The notes under the pieces were generated by a model, which saw only the letters and a program-made list of their open reading frames with translations, did not search any database and had not been told where the DNA came from. Positions 1 through 11,006 of a stretch of 47,782 nt of DNA are shown here, one piece after another (the stretch's first letter is position 1; each line of letters begins with the position of its first letter). The stretch comes from Phaeoceros laevis (Eukaryota > Anthocerotophyta > Anthocerotopsida > Notothyladales): positions 1-47,782 of the forward strand of contig JBNGIQ010003947.1 in assembly GCA_049999765.1 (NCBI GenBank). The letters run 5' to 3'. The translations under genes were made by a program, and so were the position numbers.

Positions 1-398
1 AGCAACACACAGAGATTCTGCAATGCGTAGATTAACTTAGCAGATGAATGGCTTCCGAACCAGAGTTCCAATAGCGTATACTCTTTCGTGACAGCCTTGT
101 TGTCGCTATCAGCAAAATCTTCACCCTTCAACGTTCCACACGCTTGGTTGCATATATATGGAAAGAGCTCCACACAGTATTGCAATATGGCTAGCACATC
201 GCGTCCACCTGGTAGCTTCTCAGATTCCAAAATCTCATAAAGAATGGCGAAGCCCTCGAACTCACTCAGAAATGTGTCACGAGCTGCCATGGCAGCAAGC
301 GAGTAAGGCTTCATCATGTCCTGTAGTGACATTTTGCTGAAATCCATAGCCGAGCAATCAACGACGTGCCTGATGAGCACCTCGGATAGATCAAGAGA
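1..398 (-). CDS. Partial unrecognised protein-coding gene (exon running off the window edge)
   Basis: On the minus strand one frame is open from position 398 to the window edge (132 codons, no stop) and reads as ordinary protein, with stretches such as FLSEFEGFAILYEILESEK and DVLAILQYCVELFPYICNQA. An in-frame TAG lies just upstream at 399-401, so the exon probably starts at the acceptor ending there or slightly downstream. The content is leucine-rich and alpha-helical in character, as in a large repeat-type scaffold, but I do not recognise the family and assign no function. The gene continues past position 1. The neighbouring open frame at 768-1067 has the same strand and may be an upstream exon. 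Coding status rests only on frame openness and composition. Confidence 0.45.
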
Positions 399-580
399 CT
401 AGTACTGGACACGGTGTCAAATTCCATACAACCACGGCAGGGCATCAAATTCATCAAACCCGCAAGTCTGATTGCTCGCCCTAGCTCTGCGAAAACAGTA
501 GTCCTTGCAAGCTCAAGCCGGAATCTCTTCTTGAAAGTGAGGGCGAAGTACTGCTGTCCGCTTAATATATACAAAGAGTT

Positions 581-634
581 AAAGCTTGAGCTATTCATAG
601 ACACACGCTGGTGTCTATGAATAGCTCAAGCTTT
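581..634. repeat. Perfect 24-bp inverted repeat with 6-nt loop
   Basis: Bases 581-604 and 611-634 are exact reverse complements around the loop 605-610 (acgctg). The arms begin AAAGCTTGAG. No mismatch occurs in 24 pairs. The hairpin falls between the two protein-like minus-strand segments (1-398 and 768-1067), so it may lie in an intron or mark a break or insertion in that gene. It could be a small foldback element or a palindromic rearrangement product. Confidence 0.9.
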
Positions 635-767
635 TTCAGACTCTCCGATCTTGAGTGTAGCCAAGAGACTAGCTAAAGACAGGCGATCCCCCTTCCATCC
701 CTTCTGTGCCGGAAGCAGAGCCAACTCGCTGTAATCAAGCGCCGGCAAGTAGACTACAACGGCACTA

Positions 768-1067
768 TTTGACCGGAGAGAGCCCAGTTCCAACCGGTGC
801 CAGGTGGGATTTGAGGGTTTTGTTTCGCGAACGGACATGGACGACCACACGCTTGCCCTCCTTCAGCTGTTTGCCCTGTTCTGGATCATAAGCTGCTGCA
901 TGAAGACGACGATCCTGGCGGACTCCTTCGATCCGCTCTCCAGTAGTCCACCATCTCCGCGCTAACGCGTCCTTTTTCGGAAGCTCCGTGTCGCCCGACC
1001 CGATGATTTTAGGAACACATATAGGAGCGATAGTGTGACATTCAGCGACAGATATTATGACGTGAAT
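768..1067 (-). CDS. Possible upstream exon of the same unrecognised gene
   Basis: A minus-strand frame of 100 codons is open between TAA (1068-1070) and TAG (765-767). It has a hydrophilic, protein-like composition including LHAAAYDPEQGKQLKEGK and VVVHVRSRNKTLKSHLAP. It contains no in-frame ATG, so if real it must be an internal exon or part of one. A second overlapping minus-strand frame (626-850) also looks protein-like near its end (LDYSELALLPAQKGW). This leaves open either a frameshifted copy or an intron I could not place. I see no domain I can name. It may be a gene remnant rather than a working exon. Confidence 0.28.
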
Positions 1068-1270
1068 TTAGAGTACAAAGCGTCCTGACGTCCTGACGGA
1101 GGCGCCAAAGAAATTTGGCCCACAAGGAGCGAAGCTACCTTACAATCCAAGGGTACCTGGTCTATAATAATTTTACAGTTTGCTGCCATGCAAGGCACGA
1201 ACATTTCACTAAGCAGACAAAACATTGAGAGCAAGCTATGTATGGTACAACCCCAAATCAGCTACTGTGA

Positions 1271-4200
1271 CTACCGGAAGTAGCCGTAAAGCTCCAGGTA
1301 ACACAAGGACAGACTCCATGAATTGGAGAACCTGATTGTAGGACCTGTGAGCACCACACGGAAAAATCTGAATGGCAAGTAAGCTCTCGCCCCATACACT
1401 GGCCATGAGGCATACTGCCGAGGTTGGGAAATTGTGGCATCATCTTGGTGAGCCCGTAAATCTGTCCAAGCCTCCCCGTCCAGAGAACCCTGCACAAGCA
1501 GACACTGATGTAAGACGTCTAACTCGTATGAATGGACACCCGATGCAACTGTTTAAGATGTTCTTGATCTGAACCTGCAAGCTCCATGATCGCATGTAGT
1601 TTGTTGACCCATCTTGCCGGACAGAGTAATAGTTGCACATGAGCTGCATTGGACACCACAAGTCAACAAAGGTAATCCGATGCATTCACAGCGATACTGG
1701 TAGACAATCCATAAAGGACTTAGAAATCGTTTTTACCTTGTGGTGCTCTCCTAGGTCCACTTTCCACCAAGCTAATCTCACCCCATTCTCTGTGCACGAA
1801 TTGGCGAATGATGTTTCCTGCCAGTAAAAAGAGGTTGAAGTACAGCCAGCATGTTGGTCACAAGTGAAATGAAACGAACATGCTTTTTCGCCCAAGCCAA
1901 GCCCAGTATCGGCATACCTGGTAAGTACGCGAAACCAAAGCTTTGCCATCAGTATATCTGGATGGTGGACTGCTGGCTGTCACAGAAAGTGTCTGCATGC
2001 ACAAGCAAGACATATTCAGAACTTAGTGGCAAACTCTTCCCCCATATATCACCACTTTCTCTACAACCAAGGAGGTGCCACTGAATTAACAAAAGATGTG
2101 ACTACCTTAATCACAACAGGATTCATCCATGAATGCATCCCATAAGAGGTCCCTGCATAATGAAACACTCCATTCCGATCACCATCGGACATGAACAACA
2201 GCTCCTTGTAAGCTGATAGACGGTGGTTGAACCTTAAGCAGCTTCTCTGAAACGTCACAAGTCTGCCTTGCGTTCTCAGATCCACCTTACTCCTGGAATC
2301 CCTGAAAGTAACATTTTAGACTCAATCAGCAGAGCTCAATAAAGATGTGCCAAACCTAGGCAGAAAACGGCATGCTTCCAAGTTATTCAGGAAAGTGCCG
2401 CACCCCTCACTTCCAGGTGCAGAGTCTTGCCCAAGGTACCTTACTGCTTCAGCGACCTGATATGAACATAAGCCTCGATATCATTAATTTGCGGACTTGA
2501 CAAAACTGCCAGGTTAACTTTTAAAATGAAGCATCCATCATCAACCCACCAAATCGCCAACAAGTGGGAAATGACCGCACAGCTTTGCTACCTCCAGCTG
2601 CAACCACAATCGCCAAAATCAGGTAACAGAAAGCATGGTGAGCATGAAAATAAGCTGCATTCAAACCTAGGAAGCTGGAAAGTGCTTCAACAAAAGACTG
2701 CAAGGCAAACCTTTTGCAGCAGTGCCAACGGCATTAGAGGAAATCGTACAAATGGAATCATTCCTTGCAGACAATCTGCCCGTGACTGGAATAGATCTGC
2801 TGGCACATGATTCTCAAGATAGTTTTCTACATCTTCCCACCCTCCAATTCCATCTGTGTTCGCTGCCCATGCCAAGACAGCATCTAGGACCTTCTCTTCA
2901 GAAGACACCCAAACGTCAGGATGCTGTCAAGGAACCCACAACACGCTTAGTATGGTACCTGACCTGGTCTCCAGTGGACCAAAAGAGCTGCTAATATGAC
3001 TATAGCAAATGGAATTGAATCCTTTCTGCAATGGCCACAGTAAATGGCAGAGAGGCTACTAAGTGATCAGACCTGCAATATCCTCATCAGGCAATTTTCG
3101 TCTAGCTCTTTGAACTCCAGAGCTGGTGGTACAGTACAATAATCAAAATGCTTGGCAAAACACTCTTCGCATATGTCTCGCAAAGCCTCACAACCAGGTA
3201 AGTCTGCTGCTACTTGCAGAATAGCGGCCGCAGAGTCCTGCAAGGTTGAAGACGTCAGGGTCAGCTGTTAATCTACTATACCCTGACACCTGATGGGGCA
3301 TGTAGCAGCCCCACGTCTTCAGGACCACAAGAAAACGCCACATGGTGCATCATAGAAGCCACAGCAGCCCTGCATCTGCATATATATATAAATACAGCAC
3401 ATTTAGTCAAACATAAGAAGTGGGCGGCACATCCACTGCCGAAGGAGGATATTCTTGTTCAAGGCTCAGTTCCTTCAGTTTTTGACACGAACAGAGATTC
3501 ATAGTTCTATTGTGATGTCTAGCTAGAACATGGTGAGTTTGAGTTGCCCGAGTCATACATTACACACATAGATCACTGGTCCAGATGCAATAACCCTTCC
3601 CTTATAGTCTGCCCTATCTTCATAGACACATAGCAAGGGGATAAAGGGAACAGCTGAAGTGTTGGGAGAGCTTCTAATCCACATAACCACACCAAGCCTC
3701 ATGCAAATGTCACCGAAGGTACTAACCACACAAGGTGTAACAACTGACCTCTGTGACACACTCAATCAGGCGTTGACAGCATTCATTTCGAAGCGCTTGG
3801 ATGGCAAACTGGTCGGACAGGACCAAAAGCGGAAGGAGTAAAGCACCACAATCCTCTTCATTGAGGTTTAGCTGGCCGGTGTACATGTAGCCAAGCATTG
3901 CCATGAATGGTGCAGGTGCTGCATCCTTAAGCAACACCTGACTCATATTGCTCTCGGACATTCCATTTGTGAACATCTGAATGCAAGCAAGAGAAACATG
4001 TCAAACAAACTATTTGGCAGCATAGTCTATACAACTATTCCAAACCCACCATCCCATACATGACGGTCCTTGGCAAACGGAGGGATGGAAGCAAATGTAC
4101 CTTGGCAAACGGAGTACTCCATGCACTCAGGACGAGCTTATGAGCTTTTGCCACTCTTCCGTAACCATCAAGATAGAGCTCCACGTCACAAAACTCTTCG

Positions 4201-5278
4201 TTTTCCCAAAGCACCTTAAGTTTCTCCACGACGACAGGAATCATGAGGGGGGATGCAGAAGCCTTGTTCCCAGGTCTTCCGCTAAAGAAGGGCAACTCCA
4301 CCACGCGGCTTTGGTCTTGCACATCTGCCGCATCGTCTGATGCGGATCTGTGTTGCTCACACTGCTGTACCAACGAAGGTATGCCGAACTCCTCTGCCAC
4401 CTCCTGAAGCTGCTGAACCTCGTAATTGAACACCTGACGGACATGAGCAGGCACAGAATAAGATCCTTGGGGTGGAATCTCAAAACCAGGACACACGCCC
4501 CACAATTTCGACATGGACGAAGAGAAACAATTCAACCCTAATCCACCTTGGCATGCCCAGTGTACATGTACTCCAGAATGGCCTTGAGAATGGGGTACTC
4601 CACAGACAGCAACCTGATCACCTCCCCAGACGAAAGACTGGAGCTAGGAAATCCGCTGCAGCACGCAGCGAGCAGAATCCGATGCACGGGCACCAATTTG
4701 GAGACTTGGCCGACCATAAAAGTCGCATCCGCAAGCTCGAAGTTCTCCAAAAAGCCAGTTAACCCGAGGCCCTCCTGAGGAAGCACAGCAGCGCCGGCGC
4801 CGGCCACCTGCACCGTAGGCAGCACCCTGATGTTCCGGTACCCCACATGTGTGTCCCAGCTACTGAGGCCCACGTACTGCACCTTGCAATTGGGGTGCGC
4901 ATCCACCCATTGGTGCAGCACGCCGCTGCCAGGCTCCCCCTTCCCCACGGTGATGAGTCCGTCGTAAACGCTGATCCAGTGTCGTTGGAACACCCCCGGA
5001 CTGAGCATGCTCCCGGCCGTCTCCAACACAGTTTTCCCATTCACCTCGATCTTGAACCGCCGGTTGCGGTGGCTGCCCAGCACCACCGTGTAGCAGGGCC
5101 CGTTGTCCGTGCGGTAGTGCTTGCAGCCCGCACGCTCCTTGAACACCACAGTGACATCGTTGTCAGCCCTGGCCTCGAAGGCCACACAGCCCCGCCCGGC
5201 CTGCGCGAACCGCAGCTCGTCGCTGATGAGCCACGCGCAGTCGAAGGGCGGCACCACGAGCACGTCATGCCCCGCCAT
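1271..5278 (-). CDS. BTB/POZ-BACK protein with FAMeT-like and F5/8 type C (discoidin) domains, At2g30600-like
   Basis: I reconstruct 11 exons: 5278-4547, 4478-4101, 3976-3749, 3237-3073, 2923-2711, 2456-2356, 2301-2106, 1992-1918, 1817-1737, 1643-1575 and 1489-1271. All junctions are phase-compatible and give 818 residues, close to the roughly 800 expected for Arabidopsis At2g30600. In order: a farnesoic acid methyltransferase-like N-terminal domain (AGRGCVAFEA, LGSHRNRR, QYVGLSSWDTHVGYRN); a first BTB (about 180-244, ending EYMYTG); a second, complete BTB (CDVELYLDG, AHKLVLSAWS, GYMYTGQLN); a BACK region; then a C-terminal discoidin domain (VTASSPPSR, WWKVDLGEHH, YYSVRQDGS, PFRFFRVVLTGP). 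Relatives are presumed CUL3 substrate adaptors that bind ligand through the discoidin fold, which is family knowledge. The start MAGHDV was preferred over an in-frame ATG 18 codons upstream because homology begins there. The boundary of exon 2456-2356 is the least certain: another frame just upstream also looks protein-like. Confidence 0.88.
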
Positions 5279-5708
5279 GCCCGACCTGCTTGTCCTTCCT
5301 CCTCTCCCCGTCCTCCAGCTCCAGCTCTTCAACTGCCTGGCGGCTCGATCACTTGACCCGCTTCAAGGAGGTGAATTCTATATTTGCTTCAACCTGCTGG
5401 ATGCATTCCACTCGGAAGGGTGCATTGCCGGGGGCAAGCGGACACCACCAGCCTTTGTGCACTCGTTGGAGCCCCAATTTAGCGAAAGGCGGCGAACTCG
5501 GCGGGACCGGCCGACCGGGTTCCTAACGAGATCCGGAGTTGGCGCTGTGTTGCCCAAACGTCCCACGGATAGGGGTTGCGCCAGCCAACTGGCAGTTGTA
5601 CCACGTCAGCAAAGCGAATATCTCTGCACGACGGTCCTGACTTGGCTCGCCAACCAACGTTGCTCTGGGCCAGCCCCACAACCACCCGGCGGCTACCGGT
5701 AGTACTGT
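5279..5708. other. Intergenic, upstream of the BTB gene
   Basis: This is moderately GC-rich spacer that should hold the promoter and 5' leader of the BTB gene. Frames here are shadows or overlap the BTB first exon. Two similar 20-bp stretches containing cggcggctaccggta occur near 5688-5706 and 5741-5759, at the junction with the LINE relic. Confidence 0.5.
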
Positions 5709-6026
5709 ATGTATATGGAGCCGCTCTTTATCGTAAGCCCTATCCGGCGGCTACCGGTACTTCTGGGAAGGGCTAGACTTGAGAGGTCAATAAGAACATG
5801 CTTGCGGTGTGCTAGTGGGGAGATTGACGACGAGTCCCACATGATCTTCACCTGTGAAACCCTGGCAGACCTACGGATTGAATTTCAGGAGCTCTTCAGC
5901 CACAAGACCCTACATGAGTTTCTGAACAACAAGCAGCAAAGGACGGTGGCAGCATTCCTAGTCAGAGCAGGGAGAGTAGTCGAGGAATACCGAGCAAAAG
6001 AGATAGAAACTGAAGTAGCTGATTAA
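5709..6026 (+). mobile_element. LINE reverse-transcriptase C-terminal zinc-ribbon relic
   Basis: The open frame encodes a motif of the type found after the reverse transcriptase domain of non-LTR retrotransposons: CLRCASGEIDDESHMIFTC, then LADLRIEFQELF and a basic helical tail. The CxxC...HxxxxC spacing and the GEIxDExH core match the zf-RVT-like region. No RT catalytic domain or endonuclease is present nearby, so this is a 5'-truncated or fragmentary copy. The frame ends at a natural TAA-type stop and the following 250 bp show no tail I could identify. Confidence 0.6.
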
Positions 6027-6429
6027 TTATTGTCTGTAAAAGTGCCATTCCCAGAATCCCAATTGCCAACATGGATCTGGCTCCTTTAAAAATATATGCG
6101 TCCACCTTCGACCTCTTCAAGCTGTCCAGAATGATACCTCTACCATTGAGGTACAAGGGCCTTCGCATCTCTGCCCTGAAGACTCTTCTGCACAACGTAC
6201 AGATTGAGAGACCCTGCATAGGTGCAAGTAACAAACATGCAGCTTTAAGGGTTGTAAAAGAGGATTACGTGAGCAAACATAAGTCTGGGCACAAGTCTCG
6301 TAAGTAAGTGCTGGCGCTGCAAAATAGGGCAGGCACCTGCATCCAACCAGAGATGCTGGGAAAAAGGACTACTTGATCATGAAGATGACGAAGAACAGGG
6401 CACTCGTCTCGAAAATGTGTATGCAAAAA

Positions 6430-6660
6430 TGTGGCCAGTTCGAAGATACACCAACTGATTGACACTCTGGGTGCGTAGAAGTACTAGGAACTAGCCTTGT
6501 GGATATGTATGCAAATGTGGCCAATTGAAAAAGGCACGCAAGCATTTTGAAAGTCTGGCCACAAGGGATGTGACAACAGGGAATGCCATGAGAAATGGAT
6601 GCGGGAGAAACAATGAACGCAGCAGGGATATAGCCAGTTTCCAAGAGGTGATTCTGAGTG
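6430..6660 (+). pseudogene. Decayed pentatricopeptide repeat (PPR) fragment
   Basis: Conceptual translation gives TSLVDMYA then, after a frame change near 6513-6516, CGQLKKARKHFESLATRDV followed by a degraded repeat start. This is the typical order of a plant PLS-class PPR unit. The expected lysine codon before Cys-Gly is damaged by a one-base loss, and no start, stop or flanking intact repeats remain. It resembles the intact PPR gene at 12456-15491 in style but not closely enough to prove direct derivation. Confidence 0.6.
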
Positions 6661-7278
6661 CTGGTAAACCTAAAAACACCACAAGCAACCACTTGGCTTC
6701 TTGTAAGCATGCAGTCAAGAGCTGCTGGTCAGCAATTCGATGCTGAAGGGTGTTGTCATTGTCGAATGCCTGCAAATGTCATGGAGGTAAGGTGCGAGGA
6801 AACACGGTGCTTTGGAATTCTTGGAGAGCTCGATCATCAGACTGCCCCTGCATTTGTGCTCATGGTCAATATGAACGCAGATGCAGATGGAACCGGAAGG
6901 TTGAGGCAGCTGGCAGGAGCCAACAAGCAACCTGCCGTGGCAGGCATTGATCATGAGGTGAATAAGCAGAGGCATACAATTGTTGTGGGGTAGGAAGGGG
7001 TGACATCTATGCAAGCTTCGGATCACAAATGGACGCTTGGAGGAGGAAGGAAACCGTGTGCTACACACCAAGCTGTTAGAGCCTGTGCGAGAGGTGCGTG
7101 GGAGGGAGAAGGATGATCAATTGGGTAGGCAAGCTGTGAAGCTAGCTTGGCGTTCAGGCTGTTGCACACTCCCAACGGCCCGCCTCTGCTGGTAACGAAG
7201 AATATTAACCAACTCAAGTAGTTCCACCACCTGCCTGTGAAGGACCAAGCAATCCCGTTCAGCAGATGCTACCCTCAC

Positions 7279-7358
7279 CGATGGATCGTCAGCTGCCGCG
7301 CTTCACGGTTGTAGCCCCCGATGGGTCGACTGCAGCGCTTCACGGTTGTAGCCCTGAA
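7279..7358. repeat. 40-bp tandem duplication
   Basis: Two copies start at 7279 and 7319 and share cgcttcacggttgtagccc, with a few substitutions and a small indel between them. They lie directly before the SINE-like element and may belong to it. Confidence 0.7.
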
Positions 7359-7367
7359 GGGATGGCT

Positions 7368-7507
7368 AAAGCCCCCGGATGAGGGCTCCCGGTCGTCGTC
7401 TAATGTCCCTGGATGGGGAGCTCCCGGTCGCCGGTCGAAATACCTGGCGAGGTGTTCGATTCCCATGTGGAGTCGGCTAAACACCATAATCAACTTACTA
7501 CTACTAC
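7368..7507 (+). mobile_element. SINE-like repeat, copy 1
   Basis: The segment contains a Pol III B-box-like string (gttcgattccc) near 7454, followed by gtggagtcggc, and ends in a short run of TAC/CTA triplets at about 7495-7507. A second, diverged copy with the same order (B-box-like string, gtggag, triplet tail) is at 11671-11776. The shared layout suggests a tRNA-derived SINE. A clear A box is not obvious, so the origin is inferred. Confidence 0.45.
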
Positions 7508-8088
7508 CCTTTGTTGTAACGATGTTCTAAAGGGGCGTTTAGAGCTCTTATGATAAAATATAAAACCAAAAGGCGAAACGGCTGCACCGCTCCGCCGCTC
7601 CGCCGCTCCGGTGGTTTTACACACGAAATAAACTTCCTTCTTCTCCTGGTGCAGTGCTAACCAAAAATTCGAGAATGAGGGTGCACACTGCACTTGCTTG
7701 AATCAAGCAAAACAATTTGAATCCAAGACAAAGGACACCGTTCCGAAGGTTCTGCTGAGCAGGATCCTTAGAGCTGCAGGGACCTGGTTAGTGATCAGAT
7801 GAAGTGTACGCAAGATAGTCTTTCACATTTTTTCTCATCTGGCTTCTATTTCTTCAGACTGATCGGCCTGGCGATGGTGGTTGTTCAGGACTCCAGTCCT
7901 TCAGACTTTTGCTGCGGACTCGCCGTGTCTTTACAGAAATTTGTCTGCGTGTTCAAGTGCGCTGTCGCGGATATATTCCTGAGCTACATATGATGATCTA
8001 AATTGGTGGAGCCTATCCATCTATCCACTCTTTGAGCCTAGTATCAATTTGCTTGTAGTTGCTCTGATAAGGTGAAGAGTCTCTTGCC

Positions 8089-10895
8089 ATGAATTGCTCC
8101 GGGATTTCATGGAACAGAATCTGTACCGAACTTCCAAAGCAGGTCAGGTTAATCAGAGCCAGGGACATTGGCTTGTTCGGTCTCCGCCAGTTAGCAGAGC
8201 GGATTACGGATCTGGAATCACAGCATGCCAAGATCCAGGTCATGCTCCAGTACTGTGAGGAGCATTTTCCTAAGCTGATGCCCTGCTTAGCTGGAAAATT
8301 TGAAGATGAAGATGAACAGCCTGCCGGAAGTCCGGATGCAGCTGAAACACAGGAACACTCTGCCGGAAGTCCGGATTCAGCTGAAACACAGGAACGCCCT
8401 GATCCTTACCAGCATATGCGCGAAAGAAGACAAATAATTGCTGTTCTACTGAACTCTCTTGCAAAACTGTGTGTGATGGAGCTGATCTACCCTCCCATCT
8501 TTTTTGCTGAGCTCCTGAAACACATGGTCTCCATGGATCTCACACCGAAGTACGGATCGGGCTTGTTTCTGGACTCTCCAGATGCTATGGTGTGTGCAAA
8601 TCTAGGTCGGAAATACAGCACATCCTGTCAGAAGCCTGCTAGGGTACCTTGTCCGCATTGCAAACTGGTGTCCTATTGCACCGAGGCTTGCCGCCGAGCT
8701 CACTGGCCTATCCATCAACACGATTGTGCAAGAGCAATGAGGAAGCCGGCCACACGTCAGGAGGAATTGTTTGAATACTATAAGAGTTGGCTGCGTGGGA
8801 CTGAGACACGGCATCCAACTCCTCTGACAGTGTGGGATCGTGCTCCTGCTTTTGGACTGCTTGGCGATGTCAGAGACGCAGAGGCAGCGGGGAGTTCGAG
8901 TTCCAGGCTGCCCAATCCCTTGCGATTACTCTTCTTGGATTGTTATGATCTGAACAATGTGATTGAAACCCTGCACCAGCTGGATTCCAAGTTTAGTGGA
9001 GAAGTAACGTTATTTGTCAACAGCCCCAATCTGCAGGCACTTGCAAGGCACCTTATTTTGTGGTCAATGCTCCTGGACATGGCAGAAAAGAGACTTGATG
9101 TATCGGCTGTGGATGCTGTGATTGCCATATGGTACTCTGCTACATTGAGCCCAAGTCAATATCTGCTCCTCATGGACACAGTCTTACAAATTCTCAACAC
9201 AACGACTAGCCTTTTACCTAGCCAACACCCTCTGCGGGAGGCACCCAAGTTCCGAGTGGACAGTGATCTGTCCTCGATACAACAGGACATGAACCAGCTC
9301 ACCAGTACATTTGAACTTATAGAGCTGGATGGTATTCTGAAGCAGATCATGTGTTCTGGCTCTTCAATCTATCTTCGGACAGTTGGGCTGGAATTATGGA
9401 AGTACTTGGCTCTCATGGGGATAGGCTGCTGGGATCCCAAACAAGCAAACCGGAACAATACTTTGAGCAAGTATGACCGTTTGCATGGCCTTGACGAGTT
9501 TCTTTTGGAAGCACATTTTGATGCACTGGAATCTTTCCGGGACTACGGGCTTGCCCTTCCAGTTAGCAGTCTATGTTGCACTGCTCACCAGATTCCTAAC
9601 CCCACGCTGATCAGTGCAATCGACAACCCAAGGGCTGGCTGGACAGTAAAGTGCACTCGGTTCGATCCCCTAAGTGGTTGGCCCATAAATGAAGTGAGTC
9701 TCCTGCTTTCTTCACCTTTCTTCTATGATGCTGAGCTGAAGTTGGGACTTGCAAATAACATTTTGGCATCAGTTTCACGGACCTTGGGAACCCACTGGAA
9801 CCTTAAGCTATTGAATCGGAAGATTGCAGAGTAGCTTGCAACTTAGCGGTAGTGCAGCCCTGGCTTGCAACGGGTCCTGTCCTGCATACATTAGTATTTG
9901 TAGCAGGCAGAAGGAAATTGTTGTCTTGAATGCTATGCATAGCCTGACTCTTGTGTTGGTTTGGTTTTTTCCATGGTGGCCAGGTCGTGAAAAGCACCAG
10001 AGGAGCACCCTGTTACGTCCCCGACAACGATATTTTCGGTAGCCAGTATTTCTACGTCCGCACTCGAATACTGTCTGCTGTTGACAAGCTGAGAAACTGC
10101 CGCATAGCTCTGGAGTTCACATGTCACGACAAGCCAGCCACTCAGCTGATTGATATCTGGTGCAACGGTCCGGGTGTGCGAAGCATGTACAGGATACATG
10201 CAGATTTCCATCTGCGCTTCGATTCGCCAACCCCTTCGGACGACCTGCAATCGTTTGTGTGCAACCGGGGTGCTTATCTTGCGAATCATACCGAGGAGTA
10301 CAGGCTCGTGATGCTGTATCAAGTAATTGAGCTACACCCTATTCCTGGAGCACCGCCGTATAGAAGCTACGATGATATGGACCTGACACCGGAGCAAGCG
10401 CAGTTTGCCATGGGCAACTTCGACAAGTTCATTGCGAAATGTGGAAAGAGGGGTGTCCTGGCGAAGAAGCTGCGGTTGTATGCCAAAGCAATTAGAGACG
10501 AGAGGGTGCCTGATATGCTGACGCCCCTGTTCATGCAGCACAAGCTTAAGCCTTACCTCGCCAAATTGTACCAAACAATCGACATAGCTACGTCAGGCCC
10601 TACACCTGAAAAACCAGGTGCACCCGAGTCCAAATACAAAGTACTTGTGACGAGAGCACCGACCAATCTAGTGGTACCTTGCAAGCCTTCCTTGGTGTAT
10701 ACTGGCGAAGAAGCTGCAAGTAGCAGCAAGCAAGGGAAGAAAATGAGAGCCCCAGCTGCAGGGAGTAAAATGAATTCCATGACCACTGCAGAGGAGTGTT
10801 ACATGCAGATTTTCTTCACCTTGCTGAATCATTTCGAGGTATTTCTTGAGTGGCAGCAGAAGCCCGTGCTGAACCCTGTTTACAGAGGCCCGTAG
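8089..10895 (+). CDS. MYND zinc-finger protein with DUF4470-type domain
   Basis: Two exons, 8089-9693 and 9984-10895, joined by a 290-bp intron (gtgagt ... T-rich tract ... ccag), give 838 residues. A MYND finger lies at about residues 168-213 (VPCPHCKLVSYCTEACR then HWPIHQHDC). It is followed by a DUF4470-like domain (LRLLFLDCYDLNNVIETLHQ, ALARHLILWSMLLD) and a helical C-terminal region continuing into exon 2 (DPLSGWPINE then VVKSTRGAPC). Such proteins are common in fungi and seed-free plants. MYND fingers bind proline-rich partners, but the cellular role of this one is unknown. Residues 76-101 contain a 13-residue tandem repeat. Exon 1 stays open through the first 141 bp of the intron, so unspliced RNA would encode an alternative tail ending at 9834. 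No upstream exon is needed, but one cannot be excluded. Confidence 0.8.
8314..8391 (+). repeat. In-frame 39-bp tandem duplication inside the MYND gene
   Basis: Copies at 8314-8352 and 8353-8391 differ at a few bases and encode two 13-residue units built around AGSPDxAETQE. The unit length is a multiple of three, so the frame is preserved. The acidic linker lies before the MYND finger. Confidence 0.9.
9694..9983 (+). other. Intron of the MYND gene with an open 5' part
   Basis: The donor is gtgagt after GAA, and the acceptor ccag follows a T-rich tract ending near 9970. Splicing joins ...GWPINE to VVKSTRG..., restoring a continuous domain. Reading through the donor adds 46 residues before TAG. 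Confidence 0.7.
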
Positions 10896-11000
10896 GAGAG
10901 GCGCAAAGACATTTTCAGCTACTCTGGTGCAAACATATATAGCATGGCTTCACTGAATTTGCTTTGTTGCATACATTTCGACCATGCATTCTTCTTCAAC

Positions 11001-11006
11001 AATAAA
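11001..11006 (+). promoter_or_regulatory. Candidate polyadenylation signal of the MYND gene
   Basis: AATAAA lies 106 bp after the MYND gene stop codon in AT-richer sequence, a normal distance for a plant near-upstream element. Confidence 0.4.

Larger units (their letters stand above)
6661..8088. other. Intergenic with repeats, upstream of the MYND gene
   Basis: Apart from the small repeats listed separately I see no supported gene. The short frames here, including one of 111 codons at 6658-6993, lack recognisable motifs. The segment closest to 8089 should contain the promoter of the MYND gene. Confidence 0.45.

Noticed and set aside
4847-5702. Plus-strand frames of 169 and 193 codons
   Set aside because: Antisense shadows of the first exon of the BTB gene, which has clear homology on the other strand.
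6658-6993. 111-codon plus-strand frame next to the PPR relic
   Set aside because: No PPR or other motif in the frame; it continues relic sequence without conserved pattern.
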